In this document: in pieces, positions 24,008 to 34,407 of the stretch
Numbering within the stretch: position 1 is the stretch's first letter
Layout: every line of letters starts with the position of its first letter
Assembly (NCBI GenBank): GCA_029204225.1
Contig: CM055108.1
Span: 3,273,547 to 3,337,546, forward strand
Direction: 5' to 3'
From: Diphasiastrum complanatum
Taxonomy: Eukaryota; Streptophyta; Lycopodiopsida; Lycopodiales; Lycopodiaceae
Length of the DNA: 64,000 nucleotides
Notes under the pieces: generated by a model
The model's input: the letters and a program-made list of their open reading frames with translations, nothing else
What the model was told of the DNA's origin: nothing
The model's database searches: none
Translations under genes and position numbers: made by a program

Positions 24008-24113
24008 GATATTAGTGCTAGACATTATTATGCTTGGAAATGGAGATGAGTCTCATTCAACATCTTTTGCCACATACAACAACCTCACAATCACATAAGA
24101 CATCAAAGGAGGA
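24008..24113 (+). CDS. PIGW: PIG-W-like gene, first coding exon
   Basis: An acceptor TTTTTACAG ends at 24007. After 32 bases of 5' UTR, ATG at 24040 opens 24 codons plus two bases (MEMSLIQHLLPHTTTSQSHK, then TSKE and GA), and a donor GTAAAT follows at 24114. Joined to the exon at 29640 the reading frame continues as KEE-FVSNLHG. The junction matches the conserved KE-x-FVSNL-G start of PIG-W/GWT1 proteins, the ER enzymes that acylate the inositol ring of GPI-anchor precursors. ATG 24046 in the same frame is an alternative start. The exon choice rests on splice signals and phase, not on transcripts. Confidence 0.6.
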
Positions 24114-24143
24114 GTAAATTCCTTGAGCTTTTATGGCTCTTTG

Positions 24144-24146
<3 letters not shown>

Positions 24147-24202
<56 letters not shown>
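24147..24202. repeat. (GA)n tail of LINE copy A
   Basis: Read on the minus strand this is a (CT)n tract directly after the LINE 3' terminus ...GACATCAATAAAT. The same arrangement (terminus then pyrimidine repeat) is seen at 43197, 50351, 56143 and 58067. Confidence 0.9.
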
Positions 24203-24206
<4 letters not shown>

Positions 24207-25645
24207 TTGATGTCTTTTCCATGCCAAAAGGCATATAAGACTAGTAAATGTACATGTCAAGTATTTCGTAATAGTGTGAGCGTATGAAATGTCTCCGAAA
24301 GTAACGAAAGAAACATCATATCCAAAAAAAACTATGAACTGAAGTAAATGAGATGAGATGTATATGGGAGCATGAGTGCTACTGCATGCCAGAAATGAGG
24401 TATACCACTATCATCATGTCCTGCTGTTGCTATAGAAGGATGTGATATGAGCTGCAACATGAGGTAACTTTGGTAGCTGCTGACGTTATGAGATGTGTCT
24501 CCTCATGATAGGCCGAGTAACTCGAGCTGCAACATGACTGAGTGGTGCGCTGTCTCTGATTTCTATGAACGGGCATGTCGTCCTCCTCCTCATCATCATC
24601 ATCACCAGACTCTGAGTCTCGTCGTGGTCGTCTCCTACAGAAGAAAGAGGTATCTGAGGTTGAGAGCTAAGATGACTCTGCTGAGTTGTCTGACATAGAT
24701 CTCTCGTATCATAAGCGCAACACAACTAGAGTCCTCATATGCTATCAGTGATCGGAGTGTGGTCGGTGTGTCAGGGAATAGGCAATAGTATCTCCCTTGA
24801 ATCTCATAGTAAATAGGGTACCTGAAGATAAAATGCTCGTCAGACTCCACCTCATCCAAAGAGCATAACCGGTAGATCCGCTCCTCTCTCGGAATACCAT
24901 GAAACTTCCTGGTCTCAATAGCCAACTGATGTGATGATAGCGAGGTTGGCCCAATGTGAATCAAAGGCTGTGTGACAATCCTGAGACTAAATATCGTGGC
25001 AAACTTGGGTACCCTGCTATGTCTAGCTCAAGGAAGTGAGACTTGAGTTTGATAATAGTCAGGCTTAACCCCCAGCTGTTGTCTCCATGTGCCTGTACAA
25101 TGCTATAACTGCCCATATAGTATCCTCCTGAAAGCCACAATCTCGAAGCCCTGTATCAATAGATGCCTTGGCACATAATCAAAGGCTTTTCAAAAATCCA
25201 CAAAGCAGCAATATACACGCTCTCTCTTGGCCCTAGCCTCCTCAATGATGGATCTCATGGTGAAAATATGATCTAATGTAGTATATCCTGGTCTGAAACC
25301 GGCCTGGCAAATAGCATGAAGTGCTTTGGTATGCATTTCCGCGCTGATCTCCGACTGTAGAATAGAACCATAAACTTTGGCGAAGAGGTGGCTGATCATG
25401 ATGGTGCGATAGTTGTTGACTTTCATAGGATCACCGCCTTTGTGTAGGGTGGATGACGTTTGCGGACCATGAGGAGGGTAATCCAGATGTGACAACTCGA
25501 TTGAATAGGACGGAGAGGAATGGTGAGAGGATGTCAAGAGCAACTTCAGAAGTTTGTTTAGCTTCTAGTTCATCAATGTATTTGGCTTTATGTGAGTGTA
25601 GTCGTGTGATGGCCTTTTCTACAAGGTCAGGAGTAATTTACTTGC
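24203..25645 (-). mobile_element. LINE copy A, internally deleted
   Basis: Minus strand from 25645: RT entry region (VTSGLPSSWSANVIHP, NNYRTIMISHLFAKVYGSIL, QAGFRPGYTTLDHIF, RVYCCFVDF with the first catalytic Asp). The palm and thumb then go missing: PRHLLIQGFEI runs directly into C-terminal sequence. The zinc-finger-like end follows (24964-24635: SSHQLAIETRKFHG, YRLCSLDEVESDEHFIF with the last Cys changed to Arg). The 3' UTR contains the stem-loop ATGCCAAAAGGCAT (24221-24234, + strand) and ends at the GA tract. It belongs to the same family as all other LINEs here. Confidence 0.85.
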
Positions 25646-27316
25646 CATCCCCATAGTGGTGGACATGGTGTGGTGGATTATCTCATGGGATCACCCTCTG
25701 TCATTCCATTCATCTCAGATTTCCGTATTTCCATCACTTCTCTTTCAGATCACTCATGCCTCTCGTTCCACCTTGGACACACCATACCATCTACTCCACA
25801 TCCCTCTTCCTCTACCTCTAATCGGGCACCAAAATATAGGTTTGATGAGACATATTCCCTTATACCAAGAATCTTTTACGACTTTACTTCGTAGATTATA
25901 TTCCCCATAATGTACCTCTGGAATCCCAAGCTGCTTTCCTCACTGTTGCCTTACATGCAGCTGCCTCTATAACTTTTCCAGCTCAGATCTCGTCCCAAAC
26001 CCTCCTCTCGATCAGATCTTCATACTTAAACTAACTATGCCACCACTCTGTACACTATCCCAACTGACATTCCCATTATCAATTTCCCACGACCCTTTGA
26101 TTTCTCTCTTTTTACGTTGATATTGTCCTTGCAGCCATCAAGAAATGAGAACACACTGTACACGTGATGTCGAAGATTTAGAATCTGAACTTCTTATCCA
26201 TGCTCTTGATACACCGACGCCCATACTTGCTGATCTTTTTAACCACGTTGTCATCACTGTGTTCCCTCCCTCTTGGTGCACCAATATCATCCATCCTATC
26301 CACAAGAGTGGTGATGATCCCATGAAACTTGATAATTACCGCACCATCATGATTGGACATGTCATTGCAAAACTCTATGGTACCATCCTTGGTTCTATAG
26401 TGAGTATAGAGGCAGAGTGTAGGAGGCTTCATGCTATGGGCCAGTCGGGTTTCAGAGCTCATTACTCTACTATTGATCACGTCTTTACACTTTGTTCCAT
26501 CATTGAGTAGGCCAAGCAAAGACGGGAGAGAGCTTATTGTTGCTTTGTTGATTTCAGCTGACTTGGTCCCACGACCCTTGCTTATTCAGAGGTTGTGAGA
26601 CGTGGGCTTCTCCACATATAAGGTTTTGACAGCAATGGCTTTATATGAGAGAGTTTGGGGTTGTTTCAGAGGAGAGTTCGGCATCTTAGATCCAATGTTT
26701 AGCACTATTGGGGTGAAATAGGGTTGTTTCCTATCACCTACTTTATTTGGATTATACATTGATGAGCTTGAAGAGGTTATCAGTCGAGATGATGGTCTGG
26801 GTTATAGCCTTGGTGATATCTTGATTGCTATATTGTTATATGCTGATGGTGTAGCTCGATTATCACCGACCAGTGAGGGACTACATAGACATTTGGACAG
26901 TCTACATACTTTTTGTGCTAGATGGGGATTACAGGTGAACATTTCGAAAACCAAGGGACGGTCTTCAATACTTCTAGATCCTTTATGTTGAGACATGAGT
27001 TTACCTTTGAGGATTAGCCTCTAGAGGTGGTTTCATCTTATATCTATCTGGGGGTGCTTTTTAGTGGTCCTATTTTCAGTATGAGACCGCCTAGGGAAGG
27101 GCCATGCCTTTTTGGTCTAGCTAGAGAGATTTTGCTTCAGGAGATATATTCATGATGCTCCTAGTAAGTGTCGCCTTTTTGACATTGTGGTCACTCCTAT
27201 AGTACTCTATTCAGCTAAGACTTGGTGTATAGGCCTTATGTCCTCTGATTGGGCTAGTATATCACGACTTCAGATCACTATGCTTTCTCAGATGATAAGA
27301 GCTAAGTCATCAGTGT
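25646..27316 (+). mobile_element. LINE copy A2, ORF2 fragment
   Basis: It starts in the end of the endonuclease domain (SGGHGVVDYLMGSPSVIPF, LSDHSCLSF). RT follows: 26145-26510 open (DLESELLIHALDT, NYRTIMIGHVIAKLYG, GFRAHYSTIDHVF), then broken frames with GLYIDELEEVISRDD and LLYADGV, where the catalytic YADD has become YADG. The C-terminal part ends at MIRAKSSV. There the sequence switches to Copia RT within the word CAGTGTTAAG. The copy lacks both its 5' and 3' ends. Confidence 0.85.
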
Positions 27317-28055
27317 TAAGAGTGCATTTTTGAATGGATTTCTAGAGGAAGAAGTCTACATGGAGCAGCCAGAGGGATACATAGTAGCAGGACATGAAGA
27401 CAAGGTTTGCAGGTTGGACAAGGCACTATATGGACTCAAGCAGGCACCCAGGGCGTGGTACACGAGGATTGACACATACTTTGAGGAGCTTGGCTTTCAG
27501 AGAAGTAGTTCGGAGCATACACTTCAGGGATAATCATATTATAATTGTAGTGATGTATGTGGATGATCTTGTTATTATAGGATTATGAAGTTATAGGGCT
27601 TTGTGGATGCTGATTGGGCTGGAGATACAGGTTATGTTTTTAGTCTTGGTTCTGGTGCTATCTCTTGGAGTTCAAAGAAGCAACATACTATTGCTTTATC
27701 ATCTACAGAGGCAGAATATCGAGCTACTACGAGTGCAACATGTGAAGCAATATGGTTGCGAAGGATTCTACATGATCTACATATGGTACAAGATTCACCT
27801 ACGGTACTTCAGTGCGACAATCAGAGTTGTATTAAATTGGCGAAAAATCCAGTTTTTCACAACAAGACAAAGCATATTGAAGTACAACAACACTTCATCA
27901 GAGAGAAGATTCAAAGTGATGAAGTGGAGCTTATCTATTGGCCTACGGAAGAGCAAGTTGCGGATATCTTTACCAAAGGACTTGGCAAAGAAAAATTTCA
28001 GAAGTTTACAGAACTTCTAGGAGTAATAGATAACAAAGTAAACATTAAGGGGGAG
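27317..28055 (+). pseudogene. Copia RT and RNase H, internally deleted
   Basis: It starts [20 protein letters not shown] and continues [19 protein letters not shown] and, one frame over, VVMYVDDLVIIG, the RT catalytic YVDD. It then jumps to RNase [11 protein letters not shown], with the usual RRSTTG-type stretch deleted, [47 protein letters not shown] and VADIFTKGL. Most of the RT thumb and RNase H start is missing. The frame ends at 28061 just inside the LTR. A purine tract AAGGGGGAG (28047-28055) precedes the 3' LTR. Confidence 0.92.
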
Positions 28056-28450
28056 TGTTAGGAATTAATGTTTATTTGATACCCCTTAATGATAGCTTGG
28101 CCATGCCAGTGTGCAATTTTAGGGGCCATTCTATTTATAGTAAATTCGTTTTTTAAGCTTATGCATGTACAACTAAATTAGGATCTATTTAGTACTTAGA
28201 AATTCATCCTGGGACTTTACCCAATATAGGTAGTAATTATAGCAATTAGCTTTTGCTCTTTTGCTGTTTACTTTAGGCTCTTAGCTTTTCTCATTGATTA
28301 GAGAATCTATTTAAGTAGGCTGGCGCCCCACCACAATCATTCCAATATGCTAGAGCATTGCTCAATTCTCCTATGATCTAAATTCTCTCTATGCTTGGTT
28401 TTGTATGAGTGCTAGTAGGACTATTAACTTCATCTAGAATTTGTATCACA
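28056..28450 (+). mobile_element. Copia 3' LTR
   Basis: It begins TGTTAGGAATTAATG right after the purine tract and ends TTTGTATCACA (28450), giving 395 bp with TG...CA termini. It lies directly against the minus-strand Copia gag that follows. Confidence 0.75.
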
Positions 28451-29195
28451 AATTCTGACAAAAACATCTTCATGCCTATCTTCTTCATGAACGAAATCCC
28501 TCGAATCTTTCATGTGAGCCATTTTTTGATTTTTCCATCTTGCATGGCACTTGATATGGGGGCTTCCTCTCGTCCTAATGACCACACTAGACATTATGGG
28601 TTGAAGTGACAGTTCTCCATTGATTGCAATAGATGAAGGCAATAGAAACTTCTCTTGTTGTCGATTCATGCAGCCTTCTTGTAAAGAGCCACTGCTTTTT
28701 TTTCTTCCTCAATTCTTCACATTGGTTCACAACAAGTGGTAGTGTGAATCACCACAGGTCTTCATGTACTTTAATGGGTGAATTTGCACGTTTTCACTGT
28801 TCTCTTCAAGAAGCCTTCACAGTTGTAGGCACTAATAATGATGGGTTTCAGAGTGCTTCCCAACTCTCTTGATTTATGGGCCTGCCTTCTCATCAACATC
28901 CACCACCTTCTCACTACCATCGATGACACCCACGATCCCATGTTCTTCCAAGAGCATTTTCATCTTTCAACTCCATTGTGGATAATTGGACTTGTCTAGT
29001 TTCTCCACAAGGTGAGGATCTCCCATCGCATTAGAATTAGACATTTTTGTGGGCCATCTCACGAGACCTGAAACAAGAGGAAAAAAAAAATGCTTGGCTA
29101 TATTGTGCTTGTTGAGGGACGGTGGAAGTGGATAGATTTAATTGCATGCTAGATGCATAGGTGTTAAGTTTTAACAATCACTGCCTTTGATACCG
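28451..29195 (-). pseudogene. Copia 5' part: gag start and primer site
   Basis: On the minus strand a primer-site-like GGTATCAAAGGC is at 29194-29183. From 29046 the frame reads MSNSNAMGDPHLVEKLDKSN, then YPQWS and KMKMLLEEHGIVGVIDG, the start of a Copia gag (DUF4219-like). Stops follow, but gag-like sequence can be followed to about 28430 (79 open codons at 28669-28430, no zinc knuckle reached). The piece is cut at the + strand LTR end at 28450. Confidence 0.75.
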
Positions 29196-29593
29196 TGTTG
29201 AAGGCAAAAGCATGCATCATTCATTCAATCCATTAGAGGGAAGAGGGGGGAGAGAATATGTAATGCTTGTGTGAGCAAAATTGCACAATGACGCAATGAG
29301 AGAAGTAGCAATATCGAGTGCTAATGATTTTATGGAGTAGAAAGCAATAGTGTTTTTGTGTTTTCTAGACGAGCATTCTATGTGTGGAAGATAGTTTTGT
29401 TCTTACGAGAGGGAGTCGCTAATGATTTACTTCGTTTTGAAACAATAAGTTTATGCTTTGGACTTTTGATATTTGAACGCCTTGGCCTTATGGATTGCAT
29501 TATGCATGCTTTCTGATCGATAACTTTAGAAGGTGCATCAATTAAAATGGAATGGCTTGGCAAAACATAAGTTATTCTCAATAATTGCCTACA
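29196..29593 (-). mobile_element. 5' LTR of the minus-strand Copia
   Basis: Next to the primer site the + strand begins TGTTGAAGG, and a matching end CCTACA is found at 29593, giving 398 bp with TG...CA on both strands. The far boundary is less certain. If correct, the LTR ends only 46 bp before the PIG-W-like exon at 29640, within the region where the branch point and polypyrimidine tract must lie. Confidence 0.5.
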
Positions 29594-29639
29594 AAAGATC
29601 ACTTTATTCACTTTTTTTTTGTTTTATATGTGTGAGCAG

Positions 29640-29703
29640 GTTTGTAAGCAACTTGCATGGTTCTTCTATTCTTGAAATTGTGGCACTATCTGCTGTCATA
29701 CCT
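29640..29703 (+). CDS. PIGW: PIG-W-like gene, second coding exon
   Basis: Acceptor TGTGAGCAG (to 29639) and donor GTAAGT (29704). The first base completes a codon begun in the previous exon. Then follow 21 codons: FVSNLHGSSILEIVALSAVIP. From memory of the family, animal PIG-W begins with a very similar FVSNL-G-T/S-T/S-x-LEI block at the same distance from the start, and plants have an equivalent. The second half is hydrophobic and starts the first membrane segment. The exon is 64 bp and ends in phase 0. Confidence 0.7.
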
Positions 29704-29977
29704 GTAAGTTTTGCTTGCTTTTAACGTTCATGTGTCTCATTTCTGCTAAGATTTTGTGTTGTGATATGTTAAATTGCACATTTTCTCATATAAGAGACAA
29801 AAATAGCATTGTATTAAACATAACAGAGATTACAAGTGCAACTCAAAAAATAGCACTCTCCTCTTTCCAACAATGAGCTTTACTTTGCATATGAGACCTC
29901 GATTGAGAAGTATATGAAGGTTTTTCCTGTATATATTTTTGAATTTACTTAAAGATTGATATTGCAATATTGTGCAG
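29704..29977 (+). other. PIGW: Intron 2 of the PIG-W-like gene, 274 bp
   Basis: GTAAGT...TTGTGCAG with T-rich sequence and no element. It is the only short intron in the visible part of the gene. Confidence 0.65.
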
Positions 29978-30023
29978 GCATTTGTGCTTTTGCGTCAAGT
30001 TGCTGCTCATATTTATGAAACTG
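29978..30023 (+). CDS. PIGW: PIG-W-like gene, third coding exon
   Basis: After the acceptor ATTGTGCAG the frame continues AFVLLRQVAAHIYET plus one base, and GTAGAC follows at 30024. This donor is weaker than the others but leaves phase 1, which is exactly what the next exon at 58771 needs. Together with the previous exon the peptide forms a hydrophobic segment, then a basic residue, as at the first membrane span of PIG-W. If this donor is skipped, translation runs 17 codons further and stops at TAG 30071-30073, giving a truncated product. Confidence 0.6.
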
Positions 30024-30289
30024 GTAGACGATTCTCAATTTCATCGCCTCTGTATAACAAATTGGTTGAATAGCTGTTAGTTTGATTGTTTATGGTTAAC
30101 ATTCATGTGATATCTATATTTTAAAACGAAAAAGTTCATTGTGTTTAATCGATGCCAATACGCTAATCTACTCAAGGTTTGTTCTTTCCAGTATGTTGAT
30201 CTTATTCTTATAGAAGTACCAGCAAGAATTATATGGTTTTTGAAATAAATGCTTTGATAGTAAGTCAAAAACTACTTGAATATGGGTGA

Positions 30290-31240
30290 TGTTTGCGCTA
30301 GCATTCCTCTCGGGGTGCATCGCTCCTTCTGAATTCGCACGTGTCTTGGCTTTAAGAGATTAAATAAGTTAACCATGAAGAATAGGTATCCTTTACCAAG
30401 AATGGATGACTTGGTGGATTGTCTTGGTGGAGCCAAGTACTCTCTAAGGTCGATCTTAGGACCAGGTACCATGAGATTCAAATTCATAATGAAGATGTTC
30501 TAAAAACGGGATTTTGAACTAGCTTTGGCCATTTTGGATTTCTAGTATTACCATTTGGGTTAACTAATGCACTTGCAACTTTGTAGTAGATGATGAATGA
30601 TTTATTTCGTTCATATTTGCGAAAATGTGGCGGTGTTTCTAGATGATAAACTAGTTTACAATAAAACACTTGATGAGTGTATTAAGCATCTTTGGACTTT
30701 TTTGAAGATTCTTAGGCAATAGAAATATTATCCCAAATCGTCTAAATGTAAATTCTTTCATAAAGAATCACATTATCTCAGACAACGACGTCGCGAGGAG
30801 TTCAGATCGATTATGATAAGATAAAGACTATAATGAATGGCCCACAACCTAAAACTACAAGATAGTTTCTTTTTTGGTTTTACAGTATGGTTTCATATCC
30901 ATGTAGACGATTATGTTGAGATTGTCCTTAAAGGGGACGAAAAGTAAGACATGCAAAACCATTCCTCCTATTGAGTGGAATGATGAGTTGGAAACATGTT
31001 TTCAGAAACTCAAGAAGCGAGTTGCTTTTGCTCGTGTTGCAAATTGCAAATTTTGACAAAGCATTTGTTGTTACAACAAATGCTAGTTTTTTCGCAGTTG
31101 GAGAGTTCTACTACAAGGTGACATAACAGTTGCCTTTGAAAGAAAAAAGCTTTCTAATTCACAATTGAAGTATACAACTCAAGAATAGGAGCTCTGTGCT
31201 GTGATCCATGCTCTTAAAAGTTGTAGACATTATTAGTGGA
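30290..31240 (+). pseudogene. Gypsy RT and RNase H, heavily decayed
   Basis: Readable pieces in changing frames: [30 protein letters not shown], then MMNDLF-like, VFLDDKLVYNKTLDE where the catalytic site is FLDDKL, LKILRQ, then KCKFFHKESHYL. RNase H follows with FERKKLSNSQLKYTTQE and ELCAVIHALK. More than ten stops and shifts show an old copy. It ends abruptly at a small LINE piece (31241). Confidence 0.8.
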
Positions 31241-31308
31241 CTACATGCATTGGGTTAGGCAGGTTTTAGAGCTCAACATTCTACCAGTGACCATATGCTT
31301 ACATTGTA
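31241..31308 (+). mobile_element. 68-bp LINE RT fragment
   Basis: Sequence corresponding to GQAGFRAHYSTTDHIFTL of the other LINE copies (here G-AGFRAQHSTSDHMLTL) begins at CTACATGCATTGGG and ends near TTGTACGAG. It matches the window's LINE family at 63340-63405. It sits exactly between a + strand and a minus-strand Gypsy piece. Confidence 0.75.
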
Positions 31309-31309
31309 C

Positions 31310-32060
31310 GAGTTTCAACTGAAATGGGTGATCTAGTTGATATCCATACATAAGTATAAACGACGGGCTATAACTGGTACCCGAATGCTTATTGCTATTG
31401 TAGGCAAACTCAATCAAGGGTAGATACTTCTCCCAATGAGATCTTCGTCGGGATACATATGCTTAGAACATTTGTTCGATCGTTTGATTAGTTCTTTTCA
31501 TCTGACCATCCATCTCGGGATGATCAGACAATGATGTTTCTAGTTTAGCAAATACGGCCGACCAAAAGTGACCGGTGAACTTCGAATCGTAATCGCTCAC
31601 AATGTCACTCGATAATGCGTGAAGCCTAAACAAATGTTCAATTATTTGAGCTAGATCAGAAGCTTTTGCGGTGGTCTTTACCGGAATAAACGTAGCTGAT
31701 GTGGTAAGATAGTCGATTGCATTGTTTTGTTTATTCATCGTTGATAACCTTATCATGAAATCCATTGAAATACTATTCCATTTTTTATCAAATGGAATTC
31801 CATATTCAATGGGTCTAATAGTCTCCTAGCCTTAAGACATTCGGCCTTATTTAGCTGGCAACGGTCACACTTGACAACGTAAGATTCTACAATGGGGTCA
31901 AGTTTTGGCCAATAGAAATCCCTTCGTACCAAATCTAATGTATGATGTATGCCTGGATGCCCTGCACAACGTGAGTCATGACACTCATAAAGGATTTTCT
32001 GTTTAATCGCATCCACATCAGGCATGCAAATCTTCCCTTTCCTAAACAAAAGTCCACTAT
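31310..32060 (-). pseudogene. Gypsy integrase
   Basis: Minus strand, in order: HHCC domain (HDSRCAGHPGIHHTLDLV, RDFYWPKLDP, CDRCQLNKAE; 32049-31753). Catalytic core (31765-31463) with MDFMIRLSTMNKQNNAIDYL in place of the usual VIVDRL stretch, then SSDIVSDYDSKFTGHFW, where the second Asp is kept, and SSDHPEMDGQMKRTNQTIEQ, where the catalytic Glu in QTERTN-type sequence has become Lys (QMKRTN). The distal part (YLPLIEFAYN, HSGT-YSP) runs to about 31310. Confidence 0.85.
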
Positions 32061-33260
32061 GGATAGAGAAATCATCAATAGTTTTTTTTGTTCTTCCCTC
32101 TAATTGATCACCTTGTAAATCATTCCCGCTTGATGAGTTTTCTAGTACTCTTTGCTAGATTGGTCCAAAATGCGGGTCTTCAAGGAAAGATAAAATTCTA
32201 TGCTGATCTTTGTGAAGTCGTTCACTTCACCAATTCGACTAAGTGCATCAGCCAACGATTGGTGGTTCCTTTGATATACTGCACCTCAAAGTCAAATGAA
32301 CTTATTACCGTACAAGTAATGTCTCCATGATTTCAGAGCATGCATGGATCACAACGAACAACTCTTTTTCTTGAATATCTAACTTGCGCATTGGATAACT
32401 TTTTACTTTCGAAAGCAATGGGCCGACCCTCTTGTAAGAGAACATTTCCATTAGCCGCATCACTTGTGTCAGTGTTAATGACGAAAGGAATATTTGGATT
32501 TGCTATTCTTAGCATGAGAGTCGAGACAAATAGAAGCTTGAGTTTTCTGAAACTCTCATCTAACTTTTTGTTCCGTTTGATTGGAGGGCTAGGCCTACCT
32601 TTCCGACTCTTCACCGCTTCCAAAATATTATTAAGAGGGGCGGCAATTTTGAATACTCTTCAATAAACTTTCGAAAGAACACTATAAAGTTCAAAAACGA
32701 TGTGAGTTTAGAAATTGGCCATTCCTTTTTTTAACTTTTCTTTGTCAATCTTGATCCCCTCAATTTTTGACCTAGGTAAAGAAATTCCTTCTTAACGAAT
32801 TCACACTTAGATTCTTTTTCTTTTGTCTTAATATCTTCAAGACAATACAGAGATGTTTTACATGCTCCTTCAATGTTTTACTATAGATGAGAATGTCATC
32901 TAGAAATACTACAATAAATCTTCCCAAGGAAGGACGAAATAAATCGTTCATCATTTGTTGGAAAGTTGCTGAAGCATTTGTCAAACCAAATACATCATCC
33001 AGATGTATTCGTATTTGATGATATCTTGTTCGAAGATCAATTTTTGTGAAGAATCTCGCTCCACTTAACAGATCTATGAGATCATCCTTTCTAGGAAGTG
33101 AGTATCTGTTTTTTATGGTAAGTTTATTTAGACCTTTGTAATCCACATAACCGGAAATCCCCATCCTCAATCTTTGAAGACCATGGTGATTTACTAGGTC
33201 CAATGTGTCCCATCCTAAGATAGTCCTCTATTTGCCTAGCCACTTTCTTCTCTTCCTTCT
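32061..33260 (-). pseudogene. Gypsy RT and RNase H
   Basis: From 33260 down: a broken RT start ([17 protein letters not shown]), then the open stretch 33203-32772 with [39 protein letters not shown] and a deletion of about 20 codons before [16 protein letters not shown]. The catalytic site is [10 protein letters not shown]. RNase H follows at 32623-32333: DESFRKLKLLF, PFVINTDTSDAANG, VLLQEGRPIAFESKKLS. In the next element at 36487 the same family is in + orientation. Order and strand agree with the integrase to its left. Confidence 0.88.
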
Positions 33261-33709
33261 GACTAAACCAATACGGTTGTCGGAATATTGGATGGCATCA
33301 AGGCACTCGATATCCTGCATCTAAAGCTCCATATCGGGGACTTTAACATTCCATATTTCTGTGTCCTGCTCTAGACGCTAAATGGACCACGTATCGGTGA
33401 TCGCTAGCCTTGGTGGGCATCTGAAGCTTCTGCACAAGCCGAGAATTAACCGGTAGCCAAATGCTTACTACAACTCAATCTCCATCAAGGATAACTTCCT
33501 CTCCGAGGAGATTGCCATCAAATATAAGTGCATATATCATCTGATCTTCTTATCACGCAGGTAATCGTTATCTTAAACGATCAAGTATAACTAGAATCTG
33601 AACTATGATTCATCAATCATAATTCATCGGATTCACGTGGCAACCATGCAGGTGCACGAGTCACCGGTCAAGTCTACAGGCCTAGTATCGTCCAGTCTCA
33701 AGTTTGGGT
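33261..33709. other. No gene recognised
   Basis: Sequence upstream of the minus-strand RT; it should hold protease and gag of that element, but no motif could be found. Confidence 0.5.
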
Positions 33710-33870
33710 TTAGGACCCAAGGGAGTTGGGTCCCTAACGTATTCAGTATTGGTTGGTCCATAGCTTGGGGGCTAGATCCGTTTGATCTAGATTTTGTTGG
33801 GTAGGTTTGTCCACCATTTCATTACCTTTGTTTTTTTTGGTTCAACATCCTAGTCTTGGATCCTTAAAAG
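33710..33870 (+). mobile_element. LTR-like copy related to the next LTR
   Basis: Words shared in the same order with 34080-34395: AAGGGA(G)TTGGG(T)CCCT, TATTCA-TATTGGTTG, GGGT(A/T)GGTTTGTCCACCAT, TTACC-TTTG and TTGGATCCTT. It is shorter, lacking about 160 bp in the middle, and has no primer site after it. It is probably a solo or deleted LTR of the same family. Confidence 0.45.
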
Positions 33871-34019
33871 GAGGTTTTCATATGCTTGATTATGGTTAGT
33901 TAAGTCCAATTTTCTTTCGTCAAATGCTTTTTGCTGAATATTAAAGCAAATGAGGAGTTTCCCATAACTGGGACGAATTTGTTTCTTCTCCCGAAATTTG
34001 ACAGGTCTTGTCATGTCCA

Positions 34020-34395
34020 CGACTGGTATCGGGTAGCGTGTCCACGGTAGGGATCAGTGGACCAACAACCCGTAAGTTAATTGTGACTATAAGGGAATTG
34101 GGGCCCTTATGTGTATTCATATTAATGGTTGTAGGCCTAAACTCATGATGGTGGATTTGTATGGGTCTATCAGTGAGTCATTGGGGAACTGGATGACGTG
34201 GCCCAGATAGGCTACAGAGGTGTCTAGGGAGGTGTCACAGTGCACTACTAGTGGTGCATGGGCCTTGGAAGGTATAAGTGTACCTATTGGGCTCTCACTA
34301 GTGTATGGTTGGGTTGGTTTGTCCACCATCCGTTACCCTTTGTGTTGCTTGTTTTGGCATGCTTAGAATAGGATCCTTGGTTTAGGACTTTATAT
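34020..34395 (+). mobile_element. 5' LTR of Gypsy II
   Basis: It ends ...GGACTTTATAT right before a perfect primer site. The start is uncertain (34020-34085). The 3' LTR of this element is not in the window, since the element is cut at 38445. Confidence 0.55.
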
Positions 34396-34407
34396 TGGTA
34401 TCAGAGC
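34396..34407 (+). other. Primer-binding site (initiator Met tRNA)
   Basis: TGGTATCAGAGC, perfect, directly downstream of the LTR end. It sets the + orientation that matches the RT-integrase at 36481-38445. Confidence 0.85.

Larger units (their letters stand above)
24114..29639 (+). other. PIGW: Intron 1 (coding) of the PIG-W-like gene, 5.5 kb
   Basis: It begins GTAAAT and ends TGTGAGCAG. It is almost completely filled by two LINE copies in opposite orientation, a Copia 3' half and a minus-strand Copia 5' part, annotated separately. Confidence 0.55.

Noticed and set aside
24203-27316. LINE copies A (-) and A2 (+) as one element with 5' inversion
   Set aside because: Both contain the RT entry region (NNYRTIMISH and DNYRTIMIGH), so they overlap in the protein and must be two insertions, unlike copy B.
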